Source of the DNA: Bog-473 sp963743785
GTDB taxonomy: Bacteria > Actinomycetota > Acidimicrobiia > Acidimicrobiales > RAAP-2
Assembly: GCA_963743785.1 (NCBI GenBank)
Contig: CAVURD010000020.1
Location: 124,001 to 188,000 of the forward strand
Reading direction: 5' to 3'
DNA: 64,000 nt
In this document: in pieces, positions 52,958-61,248 of the stretch
How the letters are laid out: each line of letters starts with the position of its first letter
Position numbering within the stretch: the first letter of the stretch is position 1
Position numbers and translations under genes: made by a program
Notes under the pieces: generated by a model
What the model was told of the DNA's origin: nothing
The model's input: the letters and a program-made list of their open reading frames with translations, nothing else
The model's database searches: none

Positions 52958-53995
52958 TCAGCTGCTCGAGGTGGAGACTCCCAGCCCCTGCTCGATCTTG
53001 GCGATGACTCCCGTCTCGGGATCGAAGAACTTGGTGTTGACCGCGGTCCACCCACCCAGGCTATCGATGGTGAAGAGCTTGCTGGGCTGGGGGAACTTGA
53101 AGGTGGCGGCCACCTGGGGCAGCACGGGCCGGTAGCCCTGCTTGCCCCAGATCTTCTGGCCGGCCGGCGAGAGCAGGAAGGCGGTGAAGGCCTTGGCCAC
53201 GGTTGGGTTGGAGGCCTTGGCCGTCACAGCGATGGGGTTCTGGATCAGGATGGTCTGCGGGGGCGTGATGACCGTGACCGGCTCGCCCTGACTCTGGGCA
53301 TAGAGCGCGTCGTCCTCGTAGTCGAGCAGCACGTCACCTTGTCCGCCCAAGAACGTCTGCAGGGCGGTGCTGGCACTGCTTGGCTGGGCCCCCGTGTGCT
53401 TGAGGAGCTGGGTCAGGTAGGCCGTGGCCGACGCCTTGGACTTGCCCTGGTTGAGCTGAGCCCCGTAGGCCGCCATGAGATTCCACTTGGCGCTGCCCGA
53501 GCTGAAAGGGTTGGGCGTGATCACCGAGACACCGCTCTTGACCAGGTCGGCCCAGGTCTTTATGTGCTTGGGATTTCCCTTGCGGACCACGAACGAAACG
53601 ATGGAGTTGGTGACGAAGCCCTTGGTGGCGTTCTTGTTCCAGCTCGCGCTGACCAGGCCGGCCTTGACCAGTTTGGTCATGTCGGGGGTCAACGAGAAGT
53701 TGACCACGTCGGCTGGGAGGCCGTCGACCACCGAGGTGGACTGGGAGCCCGAGGCGCCGAAGGACTGGGAGAAGGTCACGCCGGCTCCGGCTTTGGTGGC
53801 CTGGAAGGCGGTGATGAGGGCGGCGTAGGCCGGTTTCGGGGTCGAGTAGGCCACCAGCGAGATAGATCCTCCCGTGGCGGCGCCGGCGGGGGAGGATCCG
53901 CCGATCACGGCCAGGCCGGCCAGGCCGGCCACCGGGGCGAGGATGGCCGCCAGGGCGTGGTGGATACGGACGCGTGTCTGCACGGTTGGTTGCAC
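52958..53995 (-). CDS. sbp: Sulfate-binding protein of ABC importer
   Basis: The 345-residue exported protein has a signal peptide (hydrophobic about 14-40, ending AGAATG), then SLVAYSTPKPAYAALI, FSQSFGASGSQS, GLPADVVNFSL, ITPNPFSSGSAKWNLMAAYG and LLDYEDDA. These are the ligand-binding blocks of Sbp/CysP proteins. There is no lipobox Cys, so it may be released or anchored in another way. GTG 53995 follows AGAGG closely; another GTG at 53983 is possible. It is the first gene of the importer operon. TTGACA occurs on the minus strand at 54031-54026, but I see no matching -10 box. Confidence 0.93.
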   Translation of the reverse strand: MQPTVQTRVRIHHALAAILAPVAGLAGLAVIGGSSPAGAATGGSISLVAYSTPKPAYAALITAFQATKAGAGVTFSQSFGASGSQSTSVVDGLPADVVNFSLTPDMTKLVKAGLVSASWNKNATKGFVTNSIVSFVVRKGNPKHIKTWADLVKSGVSVITPNPFSSGSAKWNLMAAYGAQLNQGKSKASATAYLTQLLKHTGAQPSSASTALQTFLGGQGDVLLDYEDDALYAQSQGEPVTVITPPQTILIQNPIAVTAKASNPTVAKAFTAFLLSPAGQKIWGKQGYRPVLPQVAATFKFPQPSKLFTIDSLGGWTAVNTKFFDPETGVIAKIEQGLGVSTSSS

Positions 53996-54133
53996 GCCTC
54001 TATTCCTGACTTATCCACTCATGTTTGTCAAGTCACTAGCATTGCTTGCGTTGGGAGACTATGGATCGACATCGCCGGCATCAGGCCGCTGACCCGGCCA
54101 ATTGCGCTCATCGGGGGGTCGTGGCGGGTGCCG

Positions 54134-54448
54134 TCAGACGGTCGGCGGCGGGCCCGAGGAGGCCGGTTCATCCACCGGCGCCGACGGTCCGGGGGTCCGC
54201 TGGCGGCCGTGGTAGGTGCTGGCCAGGAGGAATCCGGCCGCCACCAGGGGCAGCACAATCACGGCGGCGACCCTTCGGTGCTGCAGCCCGTAGGCCAGGG
54301 CGATGATCACGCCGGTGGCCAGGGCGAATTCCGGGCTGTCGCCAATGAGGAAATCCCACCAGAAGTGCCCGAAGGCCCGCAGGGAGCGGCGCAGCACGGT
54401 CACGACGAGGGCACCGACGAGGACACCGGAAGGAGGCTGCGCATCCAT
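54134..54448 (-). CDS. Small hypothetical membrane protein
   Basis: The 104-residue protein has about three hydrophobic stretches (VLVGALVVTVL, FALATGVIIALAYGL, VAAVIVLPLVAAGFLLA) and a Pro/Ser-rich tail. GDSPEFALATG between helices 1 and 2 is the only notable motif. It overlaps the end of the COG4280-like gene by 49 bases on the same strand, so the two are coupled and probably work together. Function unknown. Confidence 0.68.
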   Translation of the reverse strand: MDAQPPSGVLVGALVVTVLRRSLRAFGHFWWDFLIGDSPEFALATGVIIALAYGLQHRRVAAVIVLPLVAAGFLLASTYHGRQRTPGPSAPVDEPASSGPPPTV

Positions 54449-55182
54449 GCGGTCGCGGCCAGCGTCACCAGGACGAAGAAACCGACCAGCCCGAGAATGG
54501 CCAGGTCGCTGCCGGGCCATCGCACCCCAGCGCCTTCACCGACCCAGAAGACGCCGAAGCTGGTCAACATGACCCCGACCACGGTTTTGATGGTGTTCTC
54601 GGGTACCTCGGATAGCTGCCGAGCGACCAGCACACCGACACCGGCCACCACCACGGCCGCCGCGCCGGCACTCAGGGCGGCCAGTCCCAACCGGCCCTGG
54701 CTGGCTCCGAGGCTCACCACGATGAGGACGACCTCGGTCCCTTCGAGGAACACGCCCTTGAAGGCGACAGCGAAGGCGACCCCGTCCCGGCTCTTGCCGC
54801 CGCCAGCCCCGACGCCAGCCTCGCCCGGCCCATCGCCACTGAGCTCGGCCACCGTCTCGGCATAGATCCGGTCCTCGTCGTGCGGAGCCTTGTGCCCGCT
54901 GGCTCGCAGGATGGCCTTGCGCAGCCAGGCCAGTCCGAGCACCAGCAGCAGCGCGCCCACCACGACGCGCAGGGTATCGATGGGGACGTAGTGGATGAGG
55001 GGGACGCCGATGAATCCCACCAGGAGGGCCAGTACGACGACTGCGGTGGCTGCTCCCTCCAGGGCGGAACGCCAACCACGGCTCACCCCGGCCGCCACCA
55101 CGATGGTGAGGGCCTCGACCATCTCGACCGAACTGGCCCCGAACACGGCGAGGATGAGGATGAGGGTGGAGGTGGTGTGCAT
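54400..55182 (-). CDS. COG4280-like multi-helix membrane protein
   Basis: The 260-residue protein has about six or seven helices in two related halves. Each half carries acidic residues within a helix: SSVEMVEALTIVVAAG near the start and FLEGTEVVLIVVSLG near the middle. Such duplicated in-membrane Glu motifs recall ion-transport families such as GDT1/TMEM165 and FTR1-type permeases, but the group itself is uncharacterised. A soluble loop of about 40 residues separates the halves. The start at 55182 is chosen for its typical N-terminus, without a strong ribosome site. It is divergent from the amidohydrolase and coupled to a small membrane gene downstream. Confidence 0.75.
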   Translation of the reverse strand: MHTTSTLILILAVFGASSVEMVEALTIVVAAGVSRGWRSALEGAATAVVVLALLVGFIGVPLIHYVPIDTLRVVVGALLLVLGLAWLRKAILRASGHKAPHDEDRIYAETVAELSGDGPGEAGVGAGGGKSRDGVAFAVAFKGVFLEGTEVVLIVVSLGASQGRLGLAALSAGAAAVVVAGVGVLVARQLSEVPENTIKTVVGVMLTSFGVFWVGEGAGVRWPGSDLAILGLVGFFVLVTLAATAWMRSLLPVSSSVPSS

Positions 55183-55303
55183 GGTGTCGAAGGGCCACGC
55201 TAACGCCACCGCGGGCCGACCCTCAATCCCCGGTCGGCGGTAGTCTGCTCGGGAGACTGGGTCGACAGAACGACCGGGGGAGCTCGAGAAGGAGGCAGGT
55301 CCG

Positions 55304-56668
55304 ATGGGGGATGCAGCGGTGCCGGCCAACCGGGAGGGCCGTCCCTACGTGGTCGTCTCGGCCGACATGCATGCGTCACCGGACAGCCTCGATGACTTCT
55401 TGTCCTACGTCGACCCCGCCTCTCGCGACGCCGTGGCCGCGTTCGGCGACATGTCGTCGTTGGCCATCTCCATGTTCGGGGGTTACGACCCGGGGGAGGT
55501 CGACGAGTCCGACCCGGTGCGCGCCACCGCCGCCCGCCGCCTGGCCGGCATGGGTGTGGACACCGATGCCGCCGAGGGGTGGCTGGCTCGATACGGCGTC
55601 GACTGGGTGGTCCCCGGTGACGGTGACGGCAAGCGGCTCAAGGTGCTCGAAGAGCAGGGCATCCACGCCGAGGTGACACTGCCCGGTCCGGTGCTTGCCG
55701 GCGGCCTCTCCCCAGCCATGTACCTGGGGGGCCACGCGTCCAAGAACCTCGAGCCGGTCTGGCCGGCGGTGCATGCGTACAACCGCTGGCTGGCCGAGTT
55801 CTGCGCCGACGCCCCGGGTCGGCGGGCCGGGATCATCCCCATCGACTTCCACGATATGGACCGGGCGGTGGAGGAGCTGGCGTGGGCCCGGCAGTCGGGA
55901 CTCTTCGGCGGCGTGATGTTGCCGGCCATGTCGGTGACGTCGGGACTGCCCGGCTACGCCGACGAATACTACGAGCCCTTCTGGAGCGCCTGTGAGGACC
56001 ATCAAATGGTCGTCAACCTCCACACCGGGGCGTCCGGCGCGGCCACCGACACCAAGTTCCTCTATGACGCCAAGCACGGCGGCATGCTCGGTCTCTACGA
56101 GGTGTTCGTGTTCACCCGTCGCCCGCTCTGGTTCATGATCTTCGGCGGCGTGTTCGACCGCCACCCCGACCTGAAGGTGGCCGTCACCGAGAACGGCGTG
56201 CAGTGGCTGCCCTCACTCATCCGTGACATGGAGAGCTTCTTCGATACCCACGGCGGTGCCCCGGTGCGTTCGTACCTCGATATGCGCCCGGCCGACTACT
56301 TCGCCCGCCACGTCTACATGGGTGGCTCGTTGATGAAGCGCTACGAGGCCGAGATGCGCCACGAGATCGGCATCGACCGGCTCATGTGGGGGGCGGACTA
56401 TCCCCATCTGGAGGGGGCGGTTCCGGTGCACCGTCAGACCATCGAGCACATTTTCGGCGGGTTGCCCGAGGGCGACGTGCGTCGAATGCTCGGCCTCAAT
56501 GCCATCGAGCTGTGGGGCTTCGACGAGCCGCTGCTGCAGTCGGTGGCCGACCGGGTCGGGCCAACGGTGGACGATCTGTCGGTGGCGCTCCCGATCGAGG
56601 ACATCCCGCTGACCTTCAGCTGGAGTCTGGCCCGGCCGGTGCCTCTGGTCTCGGACCGTCAGGGCTAG
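55304..56668 (+). CDS. Amidohydrolase family 2 protein (COG2159)
   Basis: The 454-residue TIM-barrel enzyme has an early VVVSADMHAS in place of the more usual H-x-H. It continues with HTGASG, VAVTENGVQWLP and late WGADYPHLEGAVP, all hallmarks of the amidohydrolase/decarboxylase group that includes 2-amino-3-carboxymuconate semialdehyde decarboxylase. Members decarboxylate or hydrolyse aromatic or related acids. The first metal motif reads D-M-H, so metal binding may be altered. GAAGGAGG precedes the ATG. The neighbouring thiolase and DUF35 genes suggest a degradative context. Confidence 0.87.
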   Translation: MGDAAVPANREGRPYVVVSADMHASPDSLDDFLSYVDPASRDAVAAFGDMSSLAISMFGGYDPGEVDESDPVRATAARRLAGMGVDTDAAEGWLARYGVDWVVPGDGDGKRLKVLEEQGIHAEVTLPGPVLAGGLSPAMYLGGHASKNLEPVWPAVHAYNRWLAEFCADAPGRRAGIIPIDFHDMDRAVEELAWARQSGLFGGVMLPAMSVTSGLPGYADEYYEPFWSACEDHQMVVNLHTGASGAATDTKFLYDAKHGGMLGLYEVFVFTRRPLWFMIFGGVFDRHPDLKVAVTENGVQWLPSLIRDMESFFDTHGGAPVRSYLDMRPADYFARHVYMGGSLMKRYEAEMRHEIGIDRLMWGADYPHLEGAVPVHRQTIEHIFGGLPEGDVRRMLGLNAIELWGFDEPLLQSVADRVGPTVDDLSVALPIEDIPLTFSWSLARPVPLVSDRQG

Positions 56669-56732
56669 AGGGTCGCAAGGGTAGGAGGGTCTGCCCTGGT
56701 CAGGGACCGTAGCGGGAGTAGGGACACGCCGG

Positions 56733-56811
56733 CGTGAGCCCGGGGTGAGGTGTGGCGTGAGCCCGGGGTGAGGTGCGACGTGAGCCCAGCGTGAGGTCCG
56801 ACGTGAGGTCC
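56733..56811. repeat. Tandem repeat, 23-bp units (three and a half copies)
   Basis: CGTGAGCCCGGGGTGAGGTG plus three bases is repeated at 56733, 56756 and 56779, with a partial copy at 56802. It lies in the convergent gap between the amidohydrolase and the thiolase. The units are degenerate, so it is not a recent expansion. Confidence 0.85.
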
Positions 56812-56849
56812 CACGAGACGAACCGGGCCAACTGGACGACCGTGACCGG

Positions 56850-58061
56850 TTAGGCGGCCGCCTTCTCCAGGATGTGCACGCCGCAAGCCGAGCCCAACCC
56901 GATGACGTGGGTCAGCCCGACCTTGGCGCCCTCGATCTGGCGGTCACCGGCTTCGCCCCGCAGGTGCGTGGCCACCTCCCACACATTGGCGATCCCGGTG
57001 GCGGCGATGGGATGACCCTTCGACTCGAGCCCGCCGGAGACGTTGACCGGCGTGGTGCCGTCGCGCCAGGTGGCGCCCGAGTTGAAGAAGTCGACCGCAC
57101 CGCCGACACCGCAGAGCATGAGGTTGTCGTAGTGCACCAGCTCGGCGGTGGCGAAGCAGTCGTGTAGTTCCACCAGGTTGAGATCCTCGGGACCGACACC
57201 GGCCTGCTCGTAGGCCTGGGTGGCCGCGTTGCGGGTCAGCGTGTTGACGTCGGGGAGGATCTGGCAGGACTCTTCCCACGGGTCGGTGGTCAAGATCGAG
57301 GCGGAGATCTTCACCGCTCGCCGCTGCTGCTCGAGCGAAAGTGTCTTGAGCTTGGACCCGCTCACCACCACCGCGGCTGCGGCGCCGTCGCAGTTGGCCG
57401 AGCACATCGGCCGCGTGTTCGGATAGGCGATCATGATGTCGCCCATGATCTCCTCCAGCGTCATTTTCTTGGAGTAGGCCGCCAGAGGGTTGAGGGTGGA
57501 ATGGGAATGGTTCTTCTCTGAGATCTTGGCGAACAGCTCGAAGCTGGTGCCGCCGTACTTGTGGCCGTACTCCATGCCGATCTGGGCGAAGACGCCCGGC
57601 ATGATCTCGGTGCCGATACGGCCGTCGACCGGGGCCACGGCGCCGTAGCGGCCCGACGGGGTCCAGGTGGTGCCGTCGTCCTTACGACTGCCGCCTGAGA
57701 GGAGACCGGCGCCGGAGAGCTTCTCGACCCCGAAGGCCAGGCCCATGTCGCACTCGCCGGCCTTGACGGCCATGACGGCCACCCTGAGCGCGGTGGCGCC
57801 TGTGGCGCAGGCGTTGGCCACGTTGTAGACCGGGATCCCCGTCTGGCCCAGCTGCTTCTGCAGCTGCTGCCCGATGCCGGCGTTGGCTGCCATCAGGTTG
57901 CCGGCGCCGATGACGCCCATGTCCTTCATGGTCACGCCGCCATCGGCCAGCGCCCCCGTCACCGCTTCCGCCGCCAGGTCCACCAGGTCCATCTCGCGGT
58001 GCTTGCCGAACTTTGTCATGTGGATCCCAAGGATCCACAGGTCGTCAGATGCCGATGCCAT
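56850..58061 (-). CDS. Thiolase-family (SCP2-like) acetyl-CoA acetyltransferase
   Basis: The 403-residue protein has the thiolase nucleophile in NACATGATA, VELHDCFATAE and SKGHPIAATG, the layout of SCP2-type thiolases used in branched-chain fatty acid or sterol side-chain degradation. The final Cys of classical thiolases is replaced by the GSACG region typical of this subgroup. Only 3 bases separate it from the DUF35 gene upstream, a pairing repeatedly seen for thiolases that need a DUF35 partner. The substrate is unknown. Confidence 0.9.
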   Translation of the reverse strand: MASASDDLWILGIHMTKFGKHREMDLVDLAAEAVTGALADGGVTMKDMGVIGAGNLMAANAGIGQQLQKQLGQTGIPVYNVANACATGATALRVAVMAVKAGECDMGLAFGVEKLSGAGLLSGGSRKDDGTTWTPSGRYGAVAPVDGRIGTEIMPGVFAQIGMEYGHKYGGTSFELFAKISEKNHSHSTLNPLAAYSKKMTLEEIMGDIMIAYPNTRPMCSANCDGAAAAVVVSGSKLKTLSLEQQRRAVKISASILTTDPWEESCQILPDVNTLTRNAATQAYEQAGVGPEDLNLVELHDCFATAELVHYDNLMLCGVGGAVDFFNSGATWRDGTTPVNVSGGLESKGHPIAATGIANVWEVATHLRGEAGDRQIEGAKVGLTHVIGLGSACGVHILEKAAA

Positions 58062-58064
58062 TGC

Positions 58065-58463
58065 TCAACCTCCAAGGGGTTCGAAACCGAACCCGATCGC
58101 TTCGGTGCCTTCGGTGTCGGTGCCGACGACCTGTGTGGCCAACCTCACCTTCATGCCCAGCGTCACGTGCTCGGGATCGGGCTCCACATTGATCAGGTTG
58201 GCCCGCACGCTGGTGCCCTCGCAGTCCACCAGGGCGGCCACAAAGGGCACGGGCACCCCGGGCGCGGCGAAGGCCACGATGGTGAAGGCCCGGACCTCGC
58301 CGGTGGTCGTGATGTCGGACTTGGTGAACTCGGTTCGGCCGCAGCTGGCACAGGCATTGCGCCTATCGAAGAAGCGGGCGCCACAATTGGTGCACTCATT
58401 GGCCGTCAGGTGGGGCTCATCACCCAGCACCAGGTAGTCGACCAGCGGAATCTGCTTGGCCAT
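58065..58463 (-). CDS. DUF35/OB-fold zinc-ribbon partner of thiolase
   Basis: The 132-residue protein has an N-terminal rubredoxin-like zinc ribbon (CTNCGARFFDRRNACASCG) and a C-terminal OB fold (GEVRAFTIVAFAAPGVPVPFVAALVDCEG), the DUF35 (ChsH2-C/OB_aCoA) layout. These proteins form complexes with thiolases or hydratases and help bind or channel acyl-CoA. GAAGAGGAG precedes ATG 58463. It is co-transcribed with the thiolase. Confidence 0.92.
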   Translation of the reverse strand: MAKQIPLVDYLVLGDEPHLTANECTNCGARFFDRRNACASCGRTEFTKSDITTTGEVRAFTIVAFAAPGVPVPFVAALVDCEGTSVRANLINVEPDPEHVTLGMKVRLATQVVGTDTEGTEAIGFGFEPLGG

Positions 58464-58494
58464 CGCTCCTCTTCCATCTCTTTCCATCTGTCTA

Positions 58495-58554
58495 CGGTCC
58501 GTCTCGGCCGTACCCGGTCCGTTTCGGCCGTACCCGGTCCGTTTCGGGCGGTCG
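58495..58554. repeat. Tandem repeat, three 20-bp units
   Basis: CGGTCCGTCTCGGCCGTACC and two near copies lie head to tail (58495, 58515, 58535) in the divergent gap between the DUF35 and aldo/keto reductase genes. The first two differ by one base and the third diverges at its end. Confidence 0.88.
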
Positions 58555-58658
58555 TGCCCGCGTCGAACGTGGAACTGCCTCCTCACCGTAGCGGGCCTGG
58601 GAAAAAGGGCGCCATTTCCCGCCCGCTCGGTCCGGTAGCCCTCCGGCTGACTCGCCAC

Positions 58659-58664
58659 TAGCGT
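58659..58664 (+). promoter_or_regulatory. Probable -10 element (TAGCGT) of leaderless aldo/keto reductase
   Basis: TAGCGT ends 7 bases before ATG 58672 and no ribosome site is visible between them, matching the arrangement at phosphofructokinase. A GGGAAA...TTTCCC inverted repeat lies upstream at 58599-58620. Confidence 0.5.
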
Positions 58665-58671
58665 CGCCCAT

Positions 58672-59643
58672 ATGGAATACACCCACCTTGGCCGCACCGG
58701 CCTCCGCGTCAGCCGTCTCTGCCTGGGCACGATGAACTTCGGACCCGAAACCGACGAGGCCACTTCGTTTACCATCATGGACAAGGCCCACGACGTCGGC
58801 GTCAATTTCTTCGACTCCGCCAACGTCTATGGCCGGTCGAAGGGTCGCGGCGCCACCGAGGAGATCGTCGGGCGCTGGTTGGCCCAGGGCGGGGGCCGCC
58901 GCGAGCGCACCGTCCTGGCCACCAAGCTCTACGGCGACATGGGGGACTGGCCGAACGAGGGCAGGCTCTCGGCGCTGAACATCCGGCGGGCCTGCGACGC
59001 CTCCCTACGCCGCCTGCAGACCGAATACATCGACCTCTACCAAATGCACCACGTCGACCGCGACACGCCATGGGACGAGATCTGGGAAGCGATGGAGGTG
59101 TTGCGGGCCCAGGGCAAGATCATCTACGTCGGGTCATCCAACTTCGCCGGATGGCACATCGCCAAGGCCCAGGCCGCCGCGGCCGAGCGCCATTTCATGG
59201 GACTGGTGAGCGAGCAGTCGATCTACAACCTCATGGCTCGCAAGGTGGAGATGGAGCTCCTCCCCGCCGCCGCCGACTACGGACTGGGCGTCATCCCTTG
59301 GTCGCCGTTGCACGGCGGGCTGCTCGGTGGCGTGGTGCGCAAGCAGCGGGAGGGCAGTCGTCGCTACCAGGGCCGGGCCGAGGCCGACATCGAGGCCGCC
59401 CGGCCTCAGCTCGAGCAGTACGAGGACCTGTGCGACAAGATCGGTGAGGAGCCGGCGACCGTGGGCCTGGCCTGGCTCCTGAACCGCCGGGAAGTGACGG
59501 CACCCATCGTCGGCCCGCGGACACCCGATCAGTTCGAGGGGGCGCTGCGGGCGGTGGAGATCACGCTCGATGATGTGGTGCTGACTCAACTCAACGAGAT
59601 CTTTCCGGGGTACCGGAAGTCGCCCGAGGGGTACGCCTGGTAG
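58672..59643 (+). CDS. Aldo/keto reductase
   Basis: The 323-residue TIM-barrel oxidoreductase begins MEYTHLGRTGLRVSRLCLGTMNFG and has FFDSANVYG with the catalytic Tyr. It continues with YQMHHVDRDTPWDEIWEAMEVL, VGSSNFAGW and a late PIVGPRTPDQF that binds the NADP phosphate. Length and motifs fit the YajO/AKR12-like group. The substrate is unknown, and it is not obviously linked to its neighbours except by divergent promoters with the thiolase pair. Confidence 0.92.
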   Translation: MEYTHLGRTGLRVSRLCLGTMNFGPETDEATSFTIMDKAHDVGVNFFDSANVYGRSKGRGATEEIVGRWLAQGGGRRERTVLATKLYGDMGDWPNEGRLSALNIRRACDASLRRLQTEYIDLYQMHHVDRDTPWDEIWEAMEVLRAQGKIIYVGSSNFAGWHIAKAQAAAAERHFMGLVSEQSIYNLMARKVEMELLPAAADYGLGVIPWSPLHGGLLGGVVRKQREGSRRYQGRAEADIEAARPQLEQYEDLCDKIGEEPATVGLAWLLNRREVTAPIVGPRTPDQFEGALRAVEITLDDVVLTQLNEIFPGYRKSPEGYAW

Positions 59644-59682
59644 TAGGACCTCGGGTGTCCGCGACCGGCGCCCCCGGAACAT

Positions 59683-59705
59683 AAGCGGAATATCGGATTC
59701 CGCTT
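59683..59705. promoter_or_regulatory. TetR operator-like palindrome AAGCGGAAT-N5-ATTCCGCTT
   Basis: Perfect 9-bp arms around a 5-base centre lie 58 bases upstream of the MFS exporter, the first gene of an exporter-tetR operon. Length and symmetry are typical of TetR sites, so the downstream TetR protein probably represses its own operon from here. Confidence 0.72.
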
Positions 59706-59763
59706 TCACGATAGGCTGCAATCCGACCGGGAAGACCGTCCCGGTTCGCGGCACGAAGACCAG

Positions 59764-61248
59764 GTGGCAGTGGGAACCACGGCAGCAGGCGCAGCGACCT
59801 CCAAGCGGGTGCACTATCAGGTCACCTTCGCCGTGCTGGCGCTGGCTGCCATGTCGTACAGCCTCCTGCAATCGCTGGTCATCCCCGCCCTCCCGTCGTT
59901 GGAGCACTCACTGCACGCCTCGGCCGATGCCGTGGCGTGGCTGCTGACCGGATACCTCCTCAGCGCAGCCATCTGCACCCCCATCCTGGGCCGGGTCGGC
60001 GACATGCTGGGCAAAGAAAAGGTGTTGGTGGCCGTCCTGGTCCTGCTCTCCGTCGGCACCCTGGTCAGCGCCCTGGCCACCACGCTGCCGATCATGCTGG
60101 TCGGCCGGGTCATTCAAGGGGCGGGCGGCGCCGTCTTCCCGCTGTCCTTCGGGATCATCCGTGACGAGTTCCCGTCCGAACGCGTGGTCGGGGGCATCGG
60201 CTTTCTCTCGTCGATCCTCGGTGTGGGTGCCGGCCTCGGCATCGTGCTCGCCGGGCCGATCATCGTGCACCTGAACTACCACTGGCTCTTCTGGATCCCG
60301 CTGGTGATGTGCGTGATCGCCACCGTCACCACCGTGCTCTTCGTGCCCGAGTCACCCATCCGCACCCCCGGGCGCATCAACACGGTCGGCGCCCTCCTCA
60401 TGTCCGGCTGGCTGGTGGCCGGCCTGCTCGCCGTCTCCGAGGGGCCCATCATCGGGTGGGGGGATCCCAAGGTCATCGGTCTCTTCCTGCTGGCCGTCGT
60501 CCTGGTCGGCGCCTGGATACGTTCCGAGAGCCGCTCCGCCTCCCCACTGGTCGACATGAAGATGATGCGGATCCCCGAGGTGTGGACCACCAACCTGGTG
60601 GCCCTGCTCTTCGGCTACGGCATGTACGTGATGTTCACCATCGTCCCGCAGTTCGTCGAGACGTCGACCAAATACAGCTATGGCCTGGGCGCCTCGGTCA
60701 CCCAGTCCGGCCTCGACCTGCTGCCCTTCGCCGCCGCCATGCTCTTCATTGCCCCACTCACCGGCAAGCTCTCGGTGGCCTGGGGCGGACGCCGGGTCTT
60801 GCTGGCCGGTTGCCTGTTCGCATCCAGCGCCTACGTGGAGCTGGTGTTCTGGCACGCCCAGACCTGGCAGGTCATGGTCTCGGCCGGGCTGCTCGGCATC
60901 GGGATCGCCCTGGGCTTCGCCGCCATGTCCAACCTGGTGGTCGAAGCGGTGCCCCAGTCCCAGACCGCCGTGGCCACCGGCATGAACACCAACATCCGCA
61001 ACATCGGTGCGGCGGTCGGGGCCGGGATCGCCACCAGCATCGTGGTGAGCAGCCTGCTGCCTGACGGCACGCCGAGCCTCCATGGCTACATCCTCGCCTT
61101 CGTGGTCTCGGCCGCGGCTCTGCTCATCGCGGCCGTGACCACGCTGCTCATCCCCCGGCACGTGGCCGACCCCGCCCACCACTCGGCCATCATCGAGGCC
61201 GACGCGGGCATCACACCGGCCTCGGCCGTCGTCATCGACGTCGACTGA
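59764..61248 (+). CDS. MFS transporter, DHA2 type
   Basis: The 494-residue protein has about 13-14 helices, MFS motif A as GRVGDMLGKEKV after helix 2, and a helix-5 GAGLGIVLAGPI segment as in drug/proton antiporters. GTG 59764 is used. Its stop and the TetR start overlap by one base (TGATG), so pump and regulator are co-translated. A strong palindrome precedes the gene. It is probably an efflux pump for an inducing compound. Confidence 0.92.
   Translation: MAVGTTAAGAATSKRVHYQVTFAVLALAAMSYSLLQSLVIPALPSLEHSLHASADAVAWLLTGYLLSAAICTPILGRVGDMLGKEKVLVAVLVLLSVGTLVSALATTLPIMLVGRVIQGAGGAVFPLSFGIIRDEFPSERVVGGIGFLSSILGVGAGLGIVLAGPIIVHLNYHWLFWIPLVMCVIATVTTVLFVPESPIRTPGRINTVGALLMSGWLVAGLLAVSEGPIIGWGDPKVIGLFLLAVVLVGAWIRSESRSASPLVDMKMMRIPEVWTTNLVALLFGYGMYVMFTIVPQFVETSTKYSYGLGASVTQSGLDLLPFAAAMLFIAPLTGKLSVAWGGRRVLLAGCLFASSAYVELVFWHAQTWQVMVSAGLLGIGIALGFAAMSNLVVEAVPQSQTAVATGMNTNIRNIGAAVGAGIATSIVVSSLLPDGTPSLHGYILAFVVSAAALLIAAVTTLLIPRHVADPAHHSAIIEADAGITPASAVVIDVD

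Noticed and set aside
58495..58554. CRISPR array
   Set aside because: The repeats are directly adjacent without spacers, and no cas gene is present; they are simple tandem repeats.
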